The position numbers and the translations under genes are program-made. A stretch of DNA of 64,000 nucleotides from the NCBI RefSeq assembly GCF_000148645.1, contig NC_014541.1:2937139-3001138 (forward strand), in the 5' to 3' direction. Below the pieces are notes generated by a model. It was not told the DNA's origin. It worked only from the letters and a program-made list of their open reading frames with translations, and did no database searches. The first letter of the stretch is position 1; every line of letters starts with the position of its first letter. This document shows, piece after piece, positions 26,808-36,608 of the stretch. Source of the DNA: Ferrimonas balearica DSM 9799. Its GTDB lineage: Bacteria > Pseudomonadota > Gammaproteobacteria > Enterobacterales > Shewanellaceae.

Positions 26808-27776
26808 TTATTCCCCCTTCTGCCTCTGCCCAAAGCTCTGTCGCCATGCTCTGGGTGACAGCTCAAACGCGGCTTTAAAGTGTTTTCGGAACACGCTTTC
26901 GCTGCCAAATCCGGCCTGCTCCGCCACCTGGCTGATGGCCAGGTCACTGTGCTCCAGCAGGTGCTGACTGTGGGCCAGGCGCCGGGCGGTGAGCCAGGCG
27001 ATAAAGCTCATGCCGGTGTATGCCTGGAACTGACGGGTGAAGGTTCGGCGGCTCATGGCGCAACGCTCGGCGACACTGGCGACGGTATGCGGGGCGGCCA
27101 GTTCCATCTGAATCGCTTCCATCACTCGCCCCAGCGTGCCCTCTCCGGCCCGAGGGCGCGGTACCGGCGCCGGAATATACTGCTTCTGCCCACCGTGACG
27201 GTAAGGCGGCGCCACCAGCACCCGCGCCACCTCGGACGCCCTGTCGCTGCCCAGCAGGCGCCGTAACAGATGCAGGCAACAATCCATCGCGGCGGCCATC
27301 CCCGCCGAGGTCACCACCTGTCCATGGTCGAGATACAGTGGATCCGGGTCCACCCTGACCGAGGGATACGCCTCGGCAAAAGCGTCGGCGAACGCCCAAT
27401 GGGTGGTGGCACTGAGGCCATCCAGTAACCCGCTTTGCGCCAATACCCCGGCCCCCAGGCACAACCCCACCACAATGGCGCCACGCTGGTGCGCTGTGAT
27501 AAGTGCCTCCAGCAGAGCTTTGGGGGCCGGGCTGGTGGCATCGGCCCAGCCCGGCACAATCACCACATCCGCCCGTTCCACGGCATGCAGGTCGGCGTCT
27601 ACTGAGAGAGAGAATCCCGACAAGGCGTTCAGTTCGCGGCCGTGCAGGCTGCACACCTCCAACTCAAACGGGCATTCCCGATACTGGAACGCGTCATGAA
27701 ACACCGCACAGGGGATGGAGAGATACAGCGGACTGATCCCCTCATAAGCGATCACCACAATGCGTGGTTTGGTCAT
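26808..27776 (-). CDS. GlxA-family AraC-type transcriptional regulator
   Basis: 322 residues from ATG 27776 (GGAGAG upstream). The N-terminal DJ-1/PfpI-like amidotransferase-fold domain (about 1-170; PRIVVIAYEGISPLYLSIP, VGLCLGAGVLAQSGLLDG) is fused to a C-terminal AraC DNA-binding domain with two helix-turn-helix motifs (TVASVAERCAMSRRTFTRQF and AISQVAEQAGFGSESVFRKHF). It is divergent from the metallo-beta-lactamase-fold gene, which is its likely target. Confidence 0.92.
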   Translation of the reverse strand: MTKPRIVVIAYEGISPLYLSIPCAVFHDAFQYRECPFELEVCSLHGRELNALSGFSLSVDADLHAVERADVVIVPGWADATSPAPKALLEALITAHQRGAIVVGLCLGAGVLAQSGLLDGLSATTHWAFADAFAEAYPSVRVDPDPLYLDHGQVVTSAGMAAAMDCCLHLLRRLLGSDRASEVARVLVAPPYRHGGQKQYIPAPVPRPRAGEGTLGRVMEAIQMELAAPHTVASVAERCAMSRRTFTRQFQAYTGMSFIAWLTARRLAHSQHLLEHSDLAISQVAEQAGFGSESVFRKHFKAAFELSPRAWRQSFGQRQKGE

Positions 27777-27909
27777 CTCACTCTCCCCATGTCGTGGCAG
27801 TAGCCTAAGCATCAATTTGGCCTATTTTGAGCGAAAGATGCACTTTGAGCCACTTTTGCATCAGACGCTCCCGGGCCACACTGTAGCGGTACCCACTAAG
27901 GAGCCCGTC

Positions 27910-28701
27910 ATGAAACTGCATCACCTGCGCAGCGCCACCTTTATCATCGAGTCCGGCGAGCACCACATTCTGGTGGATCCCATGTTGGGCGCTGCGGGCT
28001 CCATTCCCCCTTTCTCAGTGGCGCGCTTTAAAGCCCAGCGCAACCCCACCGTCAACCTGCCGGATAACGCCAGCGCGCTGCTGGCCAAGGTTAACCACTG
28101 CCTGATCACCCACAGCCAGACGTTTGGCATCAAGTGGCTGCAACACCTCGACCACCTCGACAGTGCCGGTCAGCAACGGTTGGTGGAGGGCAACATCGCC
28201 GTCACCGCTCCGGACAAAGACAGCGCTTACCTGGGCAAACTGGGCCTCAATGTCACCCAGGCACTGGCCCCTTGGACCCCCACGCCGTTTCTGGGCGGCA
28301 CCATCACTGCGGTGCCCTGCCAGCACGGGCACGGCTGGATCCATTCGGTGATGGCCAATGGCTACGGTTTCTTTATCGAACTGCCCGGTGAACCCAGCCT
28401 CTACATCAGTGGCGACACCGTACTGACCCAGCACGTCCGTCGCGCCCTGACCGAACTCAAACCCGACATCGCCATTCTGGCCGCGGGCCAGGCGCAGATG
28501 GATGTGGGTAAGCCGTTGCTGATGGCAGGGGAGGAGTTGCTGGAGTTTGTTCGTCTCGCTCCCGGCACCGTAGTTGCCAACCATATGGAGGCGCTGAACC
28601 ACTGCCCCGTCGACCGAGCCACCTTCGCCGCCATGACTGAACAGGCGGGGCTGAGCAGTCGGGTTCGCATACCTGCCGACGGGGAAACGCTGGCGTTTTA
28701 G
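27910..28701 (+). CDS. Metallo-beta-lactamase-fold hydrolase, atypical metal motif
   Basis: 263 residues from ATG 27910 (AAGGAGC seven bases upstream). The fold is recognisable from LRSATFIIESGEHHILVDPMLG, SGDTVLT (metal-ligand Asp) and ANHMEALNHC (final His). The canonical HxHxDH motif is altered: the segment reads THSQTFGIKWLQHLDHLD, so the last three ligands are present as HLDH but the first His is replaced by Leu unless the upstream TH takes its place. It is divergently paired with a GlxA-type regulator. Substrate unknown. Confidence 0.8.
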   Translation: MKLHHLRSATFIIESGEHHILVDPMLGAAGSIPPFSVARFKAQRNPTVNLPDNASALLAKVNHCLITHSQTFGIKWLQHLDHLDSAGQQRLVEGNIAVTAPDKDSAYLGKLGLNVTQALAPWTPTPFLGGTITAVPCQHGHGWIHSVMANGYGFFIELPGEPSLYISGDTVLTQHVRRALTELKPDIAILAAGQAQMDVGKPLLMAGEELLEFVRLAPGTVVANHMEALNHCPVDRATFAAMTEQAGLSSRVRIPADGETLAF

Positions 28702-28762
28702 TTCAGGTCGATCACTCCGGTAGTCCGGGTGCCATACTGAATCCATTGTGGAATTCACCATC

Positions 28763-30607
28763 ATGGACGCTATGTCCGAGCACCTTCTGGTCATTACCGT
28801 CGTCATCGCCATCATCCTGATGTTTCTGTTCGGCAGCCTGCGACACGATGTCGTCGCCCTGATCGGATTGTTGAGCTGTGTGCTGTTGGGATTGGTGCCC
28901 GAAACACAGGTGTTCAACGGCTTCTCCCACCCGGCGGTGATCACCGTGGCCGGCGTGCTGATCATCAGCAGCGGATTGCAATCCAGTGGTGTGCTGAACC
29001 TGTTGGCGAATCGGCTTTTGCCCAAAGAGGCCGGACTGATCGCCTCGTTGAGCATTCTTTGCCTGATTGGTGCCTTTATCTCGGCGTTTATGAATAACGT
29101 CGGCGCGATGGCGTTATTGATGCCTTTGGCGATCTCGGTGGCTAACAAGTCCGAGGTTCCGCCGGGCAAGCTGCTGATGCCGCTCTCTTTTTGCACCATT
29201 CTTGGCGGGATGATTACGCTGATCGGTACGCCGCCAAACCTGATCGTTTCCGGGTTCCGCGAAGAGGTGAATCAAGCGCCCTTCCAGCTGTTTGACTTTG
29301 CCCCGGTTGGCGGCGCCGTCGCCCTGGCTGGCATCCTCTTTGTTGTTCTTATCGGGTGGCGGCTTGTCCCCCATCGTCCGGCCAAACTGGGGCAGGATTT
29401 CGAAAGTGGCAGCTACCTGACGGAGGTTATCGTCAGTGATGAAAGCCCCGCTATTGGGCAATCTCTGACTCAGCTGGAGAAGCTGCTGGAACAAGAGGGA
29501 ATTGACGGCCAGTTGGTGGCATTGCATCGAGGCAACCTGAGGCTCCGCCCCGCCCTGCCCTGGCGCCAGGTCGCCCGGGGCGACACCGTGTTGCTTGAGG
29601 TGGAGCCTCAGAATCTCAGCAATGCCTTGTCACTGCTTGGGATGACGCTTCCCCCTGCCGAAGCGGAAGCCGATGCAGACGGTGGCGCCAGCACCAAAGG
29701 TAAGAACAAAGAGTCAGACAGCGAAGAGGCGGGTGAGAGCCACAAGGAGATCACCTTTCAGGAATACGTCGTCATGCCGAATTCGCCCCTACTGGGGCGT
29801 TCGGCTCTGGACATCGGGCTGAGCACCCGATTCGGCTTGACCCTGATGGCCATCTCCAGACAGGGGCAACACAGCATCCATCGCCTGAAAAGCACTCCGC
29901 TCAGAACCGGAGACCTCTTATTACTGCAAGGTGACAAAAGGGCGCAGAGCACGTTCGCCAGTGGCTACGGATGCCTGCCCCTGGCCCAACGGGACCTGGC
30001 GCTATACGACACCAGCAAAGCCTTACTGGCGATCCTCATTCTGGTGGGGGTATTACTGCTCAGTGGGATCGGCGTTATGTCCTCAGCCAGTGCGTTTGTT
30101 CTTGGCGTCGTGCTGTTCTTACTCACCGGCATCATCCCGACGGGGCAGGTTTATGACACCGTTGACTGGCCGGTCATCGTACTGCTTGGCGCCATGATGC
30201 CGGTCGCCGAAGCGATGTCGAGTACCGGTACCGCCAGTTGGATCGCGCAAGCGGGCCTGGGCCTGTTCAACACCCAGCAACCGGAAGTGATTCTGGTGTT
30301 GGTTATCGTGCTGACCATGACCCTGTCGGACTTTATGAATAACGCCGCCACCGCGGCCCTGATGTGTCCCATTGCCAACAGTCTGGCGGCGCAGCTGGGC
30401 GTGAATACCGACACCTTCCTGATGGCGGTCGCCGTGGGGGCCTCCTGCTCCTTCCTTACCCCCATCGGGCATCAAAACAACACCCTGATCCTGGGGCCCG
30501 GAGGCTTCCGCTTTGGTGACTACTGGCGGCTGGGACTGCCGATGGAGCTGCTGGTGGTGGCGGTTGCTCTGCCGATGTTACTGCTGATTTGGCCGCTGAC
30601 CCCCTGA
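28763..30607 (+). CDS. SLC13/DASS-type permease with two TrkA-C domains
   Basis: About 614 residues. Transmembrane blocks at both ends (VVIAIILMFLFGSLRHDVVAL; LLAILILVGVLLLSGIG) flank two cytoplasmic RCK_C/TrkA-C domains in the middle (GSYLTEVIVSDESPAIGQSL; QEYVVMPNSPLLGRSALDIGL). Family motifs are NNVGAMALLMP and NNAATAALMCP, paired Asn-containing hairpins, and LIGTPPNLIVSGFRE. It may transport dicarboxylates or sulphate with sodium. ATG 28763 was chosen over GTG 28748 because neither has a strong ribosome site and GGA is better spaced for the ATG. Confidence 0.85.
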   Translation: MDAMSEHLLVITVVIAIILMFLFGSLRHDVVALIGLLSCVLLGLVPETQVFNGFSHPAVITVAGVLIISSGLQSSGVLNLLANRLLPKEAGLIASLSILCLIGAFISAFMNNVGAMALLMPLAISVANKSEVPPGKLLMPLSFCTILGGMITLIGTPPNLIVSGFREEVNQAPFQLFDFAPVGGAVALAGILFVVLIGWRLVPHRPAKLGQDFESGSYLTEVIVSDESPAIGQSLTQLEKLLEQEGIDGQLVALHRGNLRLRPALPWRQVARGDTVLLEVEPQNLSNALSLLGMTLPPAEAEADADGGASTKGKNKESDSEEAGESHKEITFQEYVVMPNSPLLGRSALDIGLSTRFGLTLMAISRQGQHSIHRLKSTPLRTGDLLLLQGDKRAQSTFASGYGCLPLAQRDLALYDTSKALLAILILVGVLLLSGIGVMSSASAFVLGVVLFLLTGIIPTGQVYDTVDWPVIVLLGAMMPVAEAMSSTGTASWIAQAGLGLFNTQQPEVILVLVIVLTMTLSDFMNNAATAALMCPIANSLAAQLGVNTDTFLMAVAVGASCSFLTPIGHQNNTLILGPGGFRFGDYWRLGLPMELLVVAVALPMLLLIWPLTP

Positions 30608-30624
30608 CCCTGCCCGGCACCGGA

Positions 30625-30660
30625 AACCAAAACGCCCGGCTCAGGCCGGGCGTTTTGGTT
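30625..30660. terminator. Strong bidirectional terminator
   Basis: AACCAAAACGCCCGGC and GCCGGGCGTTTTGGTT form a 16-bp perfect stem with a TCAG loop, between the permease and the convergent flagellar operon end (flgL). Confidence 0.9.
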
Positions 30661-30676
30661 GTGCGTGTCTGCGACA

Positions 30677-31891
30677 TCAGATGTAGTTAAACAGGCTCAG
30701 GCCACTGACCTTACCAAAGGTCTGGGACACCGCGGTCATCGCCATCGACTGCTTCTCAAAGTCGGAGATCGCCTTGGCGTAATCCAGGTCTTCGATGGTG
30801 GACTGGGCCGAGGCCGCCACCAGTTCAAGGTTCTCATGCTGAGCCTGATAGGTGTCCAGCGACTTCAGGTAGTTACCGGTTTCCGCCCGAATCACCGACG
30901 CATGGGTCATGGTTTCCCCCATGTCCGCCAGCGCCTGAGCGTACTGAGCCTGGGCCACATTACCCACCAGTCCCGCCGGGGTTTCCAGCATGTCGATCAC
31001 GTCTTTCAGGGTGCTGAATATGTCCACTTCCGACTGGCCTGACAGCGTCACCGCATCGCCAATCTCCGGGTGACCGGACAGCTGCACCTCCATGCCGTTA
31101 AAGCTCAGGGGCACGGTGGCGTCGAAGGGCTGGGAGGGCAACAGGGTATTGGGCGGCGTCGCGTCATCCACCACCTGCACATTGACGTTGCCAGCCCCAT
31201 CATCAACAAACTGGATGCTGAAGTCCCCGGCGGTATGGGCACCGGGGTTCACCACCTCGGTATTCTCCACAAACCACTCGCCGGTCATGGTGGCGTTGGC
31301 GTAATCGGCCCGGTAATCACCGCTGGCGTTGGGAACCGACATAAAGATGCGATCCCCGGCTTCGTTCACCGGAATGCTGATGCCATCCGCCACAATCGCT
31401 TCGCGCCGACCGCTGTCGCCCTGATAACTGACCACGCCATTGGGGTCTTCGATAAAGGGCTTGGTGCCGGTCTGGTAGCCACCGAACAGGAAGTTACCGG
31501 ACTCGTCCTGATTGTTCGCCAGTGCCAGAATGGCGTCCCGGGTCTCCCGCAGGTCCTGGGCCAGTGCGCCCTTGTTCTCATCGGACAGCGCACCGTCGTT
31601 ACCCTGAACAATCAGGTCGCGGCTGTTCATGATGAGGTTTTCATACTCACCCAACCGCCCCTCCTGCTGGGACAGGCGGTTGTTGGCCAGATTGATGTTG
31701 GCCTTGTACTGGTTAATCTGCTGGCTCTGCTGCTTCAGGTTCTCCAGTACGATGGACGCCACCGGGTCATCCGCCGCAGTGTGGATCTTCTTACCGGATG
31801 ACAGGTGCTGAAGCGTGCCGTTGGTGTCCGACTGCAAGCGCAACAGATTGGTGGTGTTCAGGTTGTAGAACTGGTTAGTGGCGATGCGCAT
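30677..31891 (-). CDS. flgL: Flagellar hook-filament junction protein FlgL
   Basis: 404 residues, longer than the 317 of E. coli because of an inserted central domain. The N-terminal flagellin-like helix (MRIATNQFYNLNTTNLLRLQS, then LSSGKKIHTAADDPVASI) and the C-terminal helix (DLDYAKAISDFEKQSMAMTA) are typical. It is exported by the flagellar type III system and caps the hook below the filament. Last gene of the flgF-L transcript, nine bases after flgK. Confidence 0.95.
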   Translation of the reverse strand: MRIATNQFYNLNTTNLLRLQSDTNGTLQHLSSGKKIHTAADDPVASIVLENLKQQSQQINQYKANINLANNRLSQQEGRLGEYENLIMNSRDLIVQGNDGALSDENKGALAQDLRETRDAILALANNQDESGNFLFGGYQTGTKPFIEDPNGVVSYQGDSGRREAIVADGISIPVNEAGDRIFMSVPNASGDYRADYANATMTGEWFVENTEVVNPGAHTAGDFSIQFVDDGAGNVNVQVVDDATPPNTLLPSQPFDATVPLSFNGMEVQLSGHPEIGDAVTLSGQSEVDIFSTLKDVIDMLETPAGLVGNVAQAQYAQALADMGETMTHASVIRAETGNYLKSLDTYQAQHENLELVAASAQSTIEDLDYAKAISDFEKQSMAMTAVSQTFGKVSGLSLFNYI

Positions 31892-31900
31892 ACGCTCTCC

Positions 31901-33811
31901 TTATCGAACCGCCGCAAACAGCGTGTCGAAGGTTTCCTTGGCCACGGTCATGATCCGCGCCGACGCCTGGTAAGCCTGCTGGAACCGCATCAGGTTGGCC
32001 GCTTCCTCATCCAGGTTGACCCCGGATTCCGCCGCCACGCGCTCGGTGGCCTGCATCTTGACGGTTTCCGCTGAATCCAGCGCCACCTCGGCGGCACGGG
32101 TCTGGCCACCAACGCTGGTGGTGATCCCCTCGTACACGTCGGTCATGGTGGCGTTACCGCCGCCCATGATCTTGGCGGTCGCCAGCCCGGCCATGTTCAC
32201 CGCATTGCGGTTGTCGCCGGGGCCAAAGCTGATGTCGAGGCTGAACTGGTCGCCGGTGGCGGTATCCGGGTTCAGCGCCAGGGAGAACCCCAGCGCGTCG
32301 ATCTGGTTGCCGGTGAAGGCGCCGGTGGCCAGCGCATTGCCCTGGCTGTCGCTGATGCTGTAGGTCGGTGACGGCGTGGTGCTGTAGTCCACGTCGATGG
32401 TCATCACCTCGCCGTTGCCGGGCAGGTTGGGGTTGGTCCGGTCGACCGCCAGCAGGGTGGCTTCACCATTGCCGGTAACGGTTTCCAGGCCATAGCCCGC
32501 CGCCGCCAGGCCACGGGGATTGTCCATCACCACCTCGATGCTGGCCGCCGCGCCTGCCGAGGGCGTCAGCGTCCACTTGTCACCGGCCGCAGGCGTACCG
32601 GCGCCAACGCGCAGGGAGAAGCCATCGGGGCTAATCAGGCGGGTGGCGTCATTGGGGTCCGCGCTGAGGGTCGTGGTGGTGCCGTACTGGTCGGTGATCT
32701 GGTAGTCGGTGCCGTCAAAGCTCAGATCGTACCGGCCGCCGGTCAGGGCGCTGGTGTCGTCAATCTCCACCCCGAGGGCCTGAGTGCCGGTGTTACCGGC
32801 GTACACCGCCACACGCCCAATGGTCATATTGGGACTGTTGATGTCGCTGAACAGGTTCTGGCCGACGTTGCCGTCCAGGTCAAAGCCCGCTGCCTGAGAT
32901 TGGTTGAAGGCATCGGCCACGCCCAGAGCCATCACACCCAGCTTCTGAATGGCACCGGCCAAATCCTGGTTGCGGTAATCCATCAGGGCCTGCATCTCGC
33001 CCCCGACCGCACTGGTGCCCAGCACCACGGTCTGGTCGCCGCTGGTGCCGGTCAGGCGGGTTTCATGGGTGATGGGGTCACCGGAGGTCAATCCCAGCTG
33101 CATCGGGGTTTCCCCCGCCACCAGCATGATGGAGCCGCCCGCCATCACACTCTTCACCCCCATGTCCTGGGGGATGACGTTGACCTGCACGTACTCGGCC
33201 AGTTCGTTGATCAGGCGGTCCTGCTGGTCCAGCAGTTGCAGATCCTGGCCATTGACCTTCTGCAGCTGCAGGTTGATGTCCGCCAGTTCTGCGGTGATGG
33301 CGTTCACCCGGTCGACCACCCCATCCAGCTGCTGATTGACCTGGCGCACCTGGCCTTCCAGCTCCTGCCCCAGCGAGTTGAACGCGGCGGTCAGCTGGCC
33401 CGCGGAGGTCAGCAGGTTCTCGCGCACCCCGAGGTCGGAGGGCATGTCCACCAGGTTGTTGACGTTCTCAAACAGGGTGTTGAGGGAGTTGGGTACCGCT
33501 TTGCCCACGATGGAGAACAGCTGGTCCAGCTCCGACATCTTGCCGAAGCGGGTTTCCGCCTGGCTGTGCTGGCTGATGGAGAGCGACAGTTCACGCTGGG
33601 CGTAATCGTTGTAGATGCGCTTTACGTCGGACACATAGGTGCCGGTCCCCAGAAAATGGCCGGCAATGTGGGTGGATTCCGAGGTGCGCTGCTCCGCCAC
33701 CTGACGGTTGTAGCCCTCGGTACCAACGTTGGCGATGTTGTTACTGGTCACCCCCATCTGCTTCTGGGCGGCAAGTACTCCAGAGCGGGCAATGCTCATC
33801 AAATCGGCCAT
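31901..33811 (-). CDS. flgK: Flagellar hook-associated protein FlgK
   Basis: 636 residues. N-terminal rod/hook domain (SIARSGVLAAQKQMGVTSNNIANV, GYNRQV) and C-terminal FlgK signature (NLDEEAANLMRFQQAYQASARIM). The central region is long and low in conserved motifs as expected for the surface-exposed part. It is the first hook-filament junction protein, exported and assembled on the hook tip. Nine bases separate it from flgJ and from flgL. Confidence 0.96.
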   Translation of the reverse strand: MADLMSIARSGVLAAQKQMGVTSNNIANVGTEGYNRQVAEQRTSESTHIAGHFLGTGTYVSDVKRIYNDYAQRELSLSISQHSQAETRFGKMSELDQLFSIVGKAVPNSLNTLFENVNNLVDMPSDLGVRENLLTSAGQLTAAFNSLGQELEGQVRQVNQQLDGVVDRVNAITAELADINLQLQKVNGQDLQLLDQQDRLINELAEYVQVNVIPQDMGVKSVMAGGSIMLVAGETPMQLGLTSGDPITHETRLTGTSGDQTVVLGTSAVGGEMQALMDYRNQDLAGAIQKLGVMALGVADAFNQSQAAGFDLDGNVGQNLFSDINSPNMTIGRVAVYAGNTGTQALGVEIDDTSALTGGRYDLSFDGTDYQITDQYGTTTTLSADPNDATRLISPDGFSLRVGAGTPAAGDKWTLTPSAGAAASIEVVMDNPRGLAAAGYGLETVTGNGEATLLAVDRTNPNLPGNGEVMTIDVDYSTTPSPTYSISDSQGNALATGAFTGNQIDALGFSLALNPDTATGDQFSLDISFGPGDNRNAVNMAGLATAKIMGGGNATMTDVYEGITTSVGGQTRAAEVALDSAETVKMQATERVAAESGVNLDEEAANLMRFQQAYQASARIMTVAKETFDTLFAAVR

Positions 33812-33820
33812 GGGACGTCC

Positions 33821-34810
33821 TTACTCTGACAACCTGAAGGGGGTGTACTGTTTCATTAAGCCGTTAAACAACTGCATGATCTTATCGGCGTATTGCGGGT
33901 CGGTGGCGTAACCGGCCTGGTGCAGGGCGCGGATGTAGCCCTCGCTGTCGGACGCTTCCAGCGCATCGCGATAACGCGGCTGGCGCACAAACTCCACGTA
34001 GTCATCAAAGCTGGCCTTGAGGTCGTCGTAGACCCGGAAGCTGGAGCGGCGCATCACCGGCAGCTCGGATTCGAACTCAAGCGCATTGACGGAGGTTTTC
34101 TCCCCCTGCCAACGGTTATCGGCCTTGATGTTGAAAAGATTATGGCTACTTTGCCCTTCACCACTGCCCAGCACCTTACGACCCCAGCCGGTTTCCAGAG
34201 CAGACTGGGCAATCAGCATCATCGGCTCAACGCCCAGTGCGTCTGCCGCTTCCTGAGCATGAGGCAGCAGGCTGCGGACAAAGTGCTCCGGGCCTTCGAA
34301 GTTCACCGGCTGGCTATTGGCCGCCGCAGCCATCGGCGGATGAGCCGGCTGCGAAGCGGCGTCGGGCTTAGCCGCCACCGGCGTATCGGCTTCCTCGGGA
34401 TTGGCCGCAGCGGTAGTAACCAGCGGCGGATTGGCAGGCAGACTCAGTCCCGCCAGCCCCTGGCCATGATTCAGCGCCGACGCCGGAGTCAGGGCATCAT
34501 CGCCGCCCAGCTGGGCCACGATGAGGTCCGCCAGCCCCAGGCTGCCCTGCGCGGACAACGACTGGGCCAGCTGGCTGTCGTGCATCTGCCGGTAAAACTG
34601 GGTGGTGTTGGAATGGAACGGGCTTTCGCTGTCTTCGAACGCGGCGTTGGCATCACGCATGCTCTTAAGCAGCATGTTCATAAAGATGCCCTCAAACTGC
34701 AGCGCCACCTCCCGCAGGCTGGCGTCCGGGTCCTGCTGGGCCTGCTGACGGAGCTGGTCCAGCCCCGCCAGGTCCATGTAGTGCTGGCCCGTTTGCTTGA
34801 GGGTATCCAT
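33821..34810 (-). CDS. flgJ: Rod assembly factor / peptidoglycan hydrolase FlgJ
   Basis: 329 residues. The N-terminal rod-binding domain (about 1-110; LREVALQFEGIFMNMLLKSMRDA) is joined through a Pro/Ala-rich linker (about 130-175) to a glucosaminidase domain (EHFVRSLLPHAQEAADALGV; LIAQSALETGWGRKVL with the catalytic Glu; HNLFNIKA). It opens the peptidoglycan for the growing rod. Its start codon overlaps the flgI stop. Confidence 0.95.
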   Translation of the reverse strand: MDTLKQTGQHYMDLAGLDQLRQQAQQDPDASLREVALQFEGIFMNMLLKSMRDANAAFEDSESPFHSNTTQFYRQMHDSQLAQSLSAQGSLGLADLIVAQLGGDDALTPASALNHGQGLAGLSLPANPPLVTTAAANPEEADTPVAAKPDAASQPAHPPMAAAANSQPVNFEGPEHFVRSLLPHAQEAADALGVEPMMLIAQSALETGWGRKVLGSGEGQSSHNLFNIKADNRWQGEKTSVNALEFESELPVMRRSSFRVYDDLKASFDDYVEFVRQPRYRDALEASDSEGYIRALHQAGYATDPQYADKIMQLFNGLMKQYTPFRLSE

Positions 34811-35895
34811 CAGATGATCACCAGCTCGCCACGCAGGGCGCCCGCCTGAGACAGCGCTTCAAGAATCGCCATCAGATCTGAGGGGGCCGCGCCCACTTCG
34901 TTCACCGCCCGCACCAGTTCATCCAGGGTGGTGCCGGTGTCGAACTTGAACATGCGGCTGTCGTCCTGGGTCACGCCAATCTGGGATTCCGGCGTCACTA
35001 CGGTGTTGCCACCGCCAAAGGCGTTGGGCTGAGACACATTGATGTTTTCGCTGATGGTCACCGTCAGTCCGCCGTGCGTAATGGCGGTGGGCATCAGCCG
35101 CACATCCTTGCCCACCACGATGGTGCCGGTGCGGCTGTTGACGATCACCTTGGCGGATTCGTCCGCCGGCTGCACCTGCAGGTTCTCCAGAGTGGCAAGG
35201 TAGGAGACGCGCTGGGACGGGTCACGCGGGGCCGACACCTGCACGGAGGTGGCGTCCAGGGCGCGGGCGACGCCGGGGCCCAGCAGGCCGTTTACCGCTT
35301 CCACCACCCGCTTGGCGGTAGAGAAATCGGGACGGTGCAGGTTGAACGTCAGGAAGTCGCCGTTGGCAAAGGGGGTCGGCACGCTGCGTTCAACGGTGGC
35401 GCCACCGGGGATGCGGCCCACGGTCGGGGTGTTCTGCAACACCTTGGAGCCATCGAGCCCCTCGGCGGAGAAACCGGACACCACCAGGCTGCCCTGAGCC
35501 AGGGCGTAGACCTTACCGTCTGCCCCTTTAAGGAAGGTTTGCAGCAGGGTGCCGCCGCGCAGGCTTTTGGCGCTGCCCACGGAGGAGACGGTGATGTCGA
35601 TGCTCTGGCCCGGCTTGATAAAGGGCGGCAACTCGGCGTGCACCGCCACCGCTGCCACGTTCTTCAGCTTGGGGCGGGCGTTGGCCGGCAGGTTGATGCC
35701 GAAGTTGGAAAGCATGGTGGTAAAGCTCTGCTCGGTGTAGCGGCTCTGCTCACCGGTGCCCGGCAAGCCCACCACCAGGCCGTAGCCCACCAGTTGGTTA
35801 GAACGCACACCCTGAACGTCGGAGATGTCCTTCAGGCGCATCGCCTGGGCCGACAGGGGCAGCAGCAACAGCAACAGGGAAATGAAAGCTCTCAC
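34810..35895 (-). CDS. flgI: Flagellar P-ring protein FlgI
   Basis: 361 residues from GTG 35895 with GGAGGGAG six bases upstream; the frame is open beyond this but the upstream residues are not protein-like. The signal peptide is [18 protein letters not shown] and the mature protein begins [21 protein letters not shown], the FlgI hallmark. It forms the periplasmic ring around the rod. Length matches E. coli FlgI (365). Confidence 0.96.
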   Translation of the reverse strand: MRAFISLLLLLLPLSAQAMRLKDISDVQGVRSNQLVGYGLVVGLPGTGEQSRYTEQSFTTMLSNFGINLPANARPKLKNVAAVAVHAELPPFIKPGQSIDITVSSVGSAKSLRGGTLLQTFLKGADGKVYALAQGSLVVSGFSAEGLDGSKVLQNTPTVGRIPGGATVERSVPTPFANGDFLTFNLHRPDFSTAKRVVEAVNGLLGPGVARALDATSVQVSAPRDPSQRVSYLATLENLQVQPADESAKVIVNSRTGTIVVGKDVRLMPTAITHGGLTVTISENINVSQPNAFGGGNTVVTPESQIGVTQDDSRMFKFDTGTTLDELVRAVNEVGAAPSDLMAILEALSQAGALRGELVII

Positions 35896-35908
35896 GATAT
35901 CTCCCTCC

Positions 35909-36595
35909 TCAGAACGGCCAGAGCGGGCCGGAGAAGAACTTGGAGAGCCAGCCGGACTTCTGGGAATCGGCAAACGTGCCGGTGCCGGAGTACTGGATGC
36001 GGGCATTGGCCACGCGGGTGCTCTCGATGGTGTTATTGGGGCTGATGTCGCGGGGGCGAACGATGCCGGTGATGCGGATAAATTCGTCACCGTCATTGAT
36101 GGTGATCCACTTCTCGCCGCGGATCACCAGGTTGCCGTTGGCCAGCACCTGCAACACGTTCACGGAGATGGAGCCCGCCAGACTGTTGGATTGGTCCGCA
36201 TCGGATTCGCGGCTCATGTCGAACTTCTCTTTGTAGGAGAGATCGATGGTCTGGCCGTTAACGGTGATCGGGCCGCCGCCGGCGCTGATCGGGTCCAGCT
36301 GCATCTTGTTGTCTTTGGTGATCTCGTTGGAGGCCGACTTCTTCGCTTTGGTCTGCTCACTCAGCATCACGGTGATGACGTCGCCGACTTTCAGCGCCTT
36401 GATGTCGGAGTACAGCTCGTTGGCGTAGCCGTCGTTAAAGATGGACCCGGTGGTCACCACCTGGCTGGGCGGCAGATCCGGGTAGACCGGCGCGTAGTAC
36501 GGGTCATCCGGGATGGGCGAGTTGGGGTGGACACAGCCGGCCAGGGCCAGCAGGGCCGCCAGCCCCAGCACAGTGCGAATCACGGTATGGGCCAT
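35909..36595 (-). CDS. flgH: Flagellar L-ring lipoprotein FlgH
   Basis: 228 residues with a lipoprotein signal (LLALAGC, lipidated Cys at residue 21). Motifs include [28 protein letters not shown] (cited in part: [11 protein letters not shown]), [19 protein letters not shown] and [18 protein letters not shown]. It forms the outer-membrane ring of the basal body with the P ring. Thirteen bases from flgI and flgG on either side. Confidence 0.96.
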   Translation of the reverse strand: MAHTVIRTVLGLAALLALAGCVHPNSPIPDDPYYAPVYPDLPPSQVVTTGSIFNDGYANELYSDIKALKVGDVITVMLSEQTKAKKSASNEITKDNKMQLDPISAGGGPITVNGQTIDLSYKEKFDMSRESDADQSNSLAGSISVNVLQVLANGNLVIRGEKWITINDGDEFIRITGIVRPRDISPNNTIESTRVANARIQYSGTGTFADSQKSGWLSKFFSGPLWPF

Positions 36596-36608
36596 CTTAC
36601 GCTTCCCC

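Noticed and set aside
35-27912. Identical AGGAGCCCGTCATG before the repeat gene and the metallo-beta-lactamase-fold gene
   Set aside because: A ribosome site plus spacer can coincide by chance; no further similarity surrounds it.
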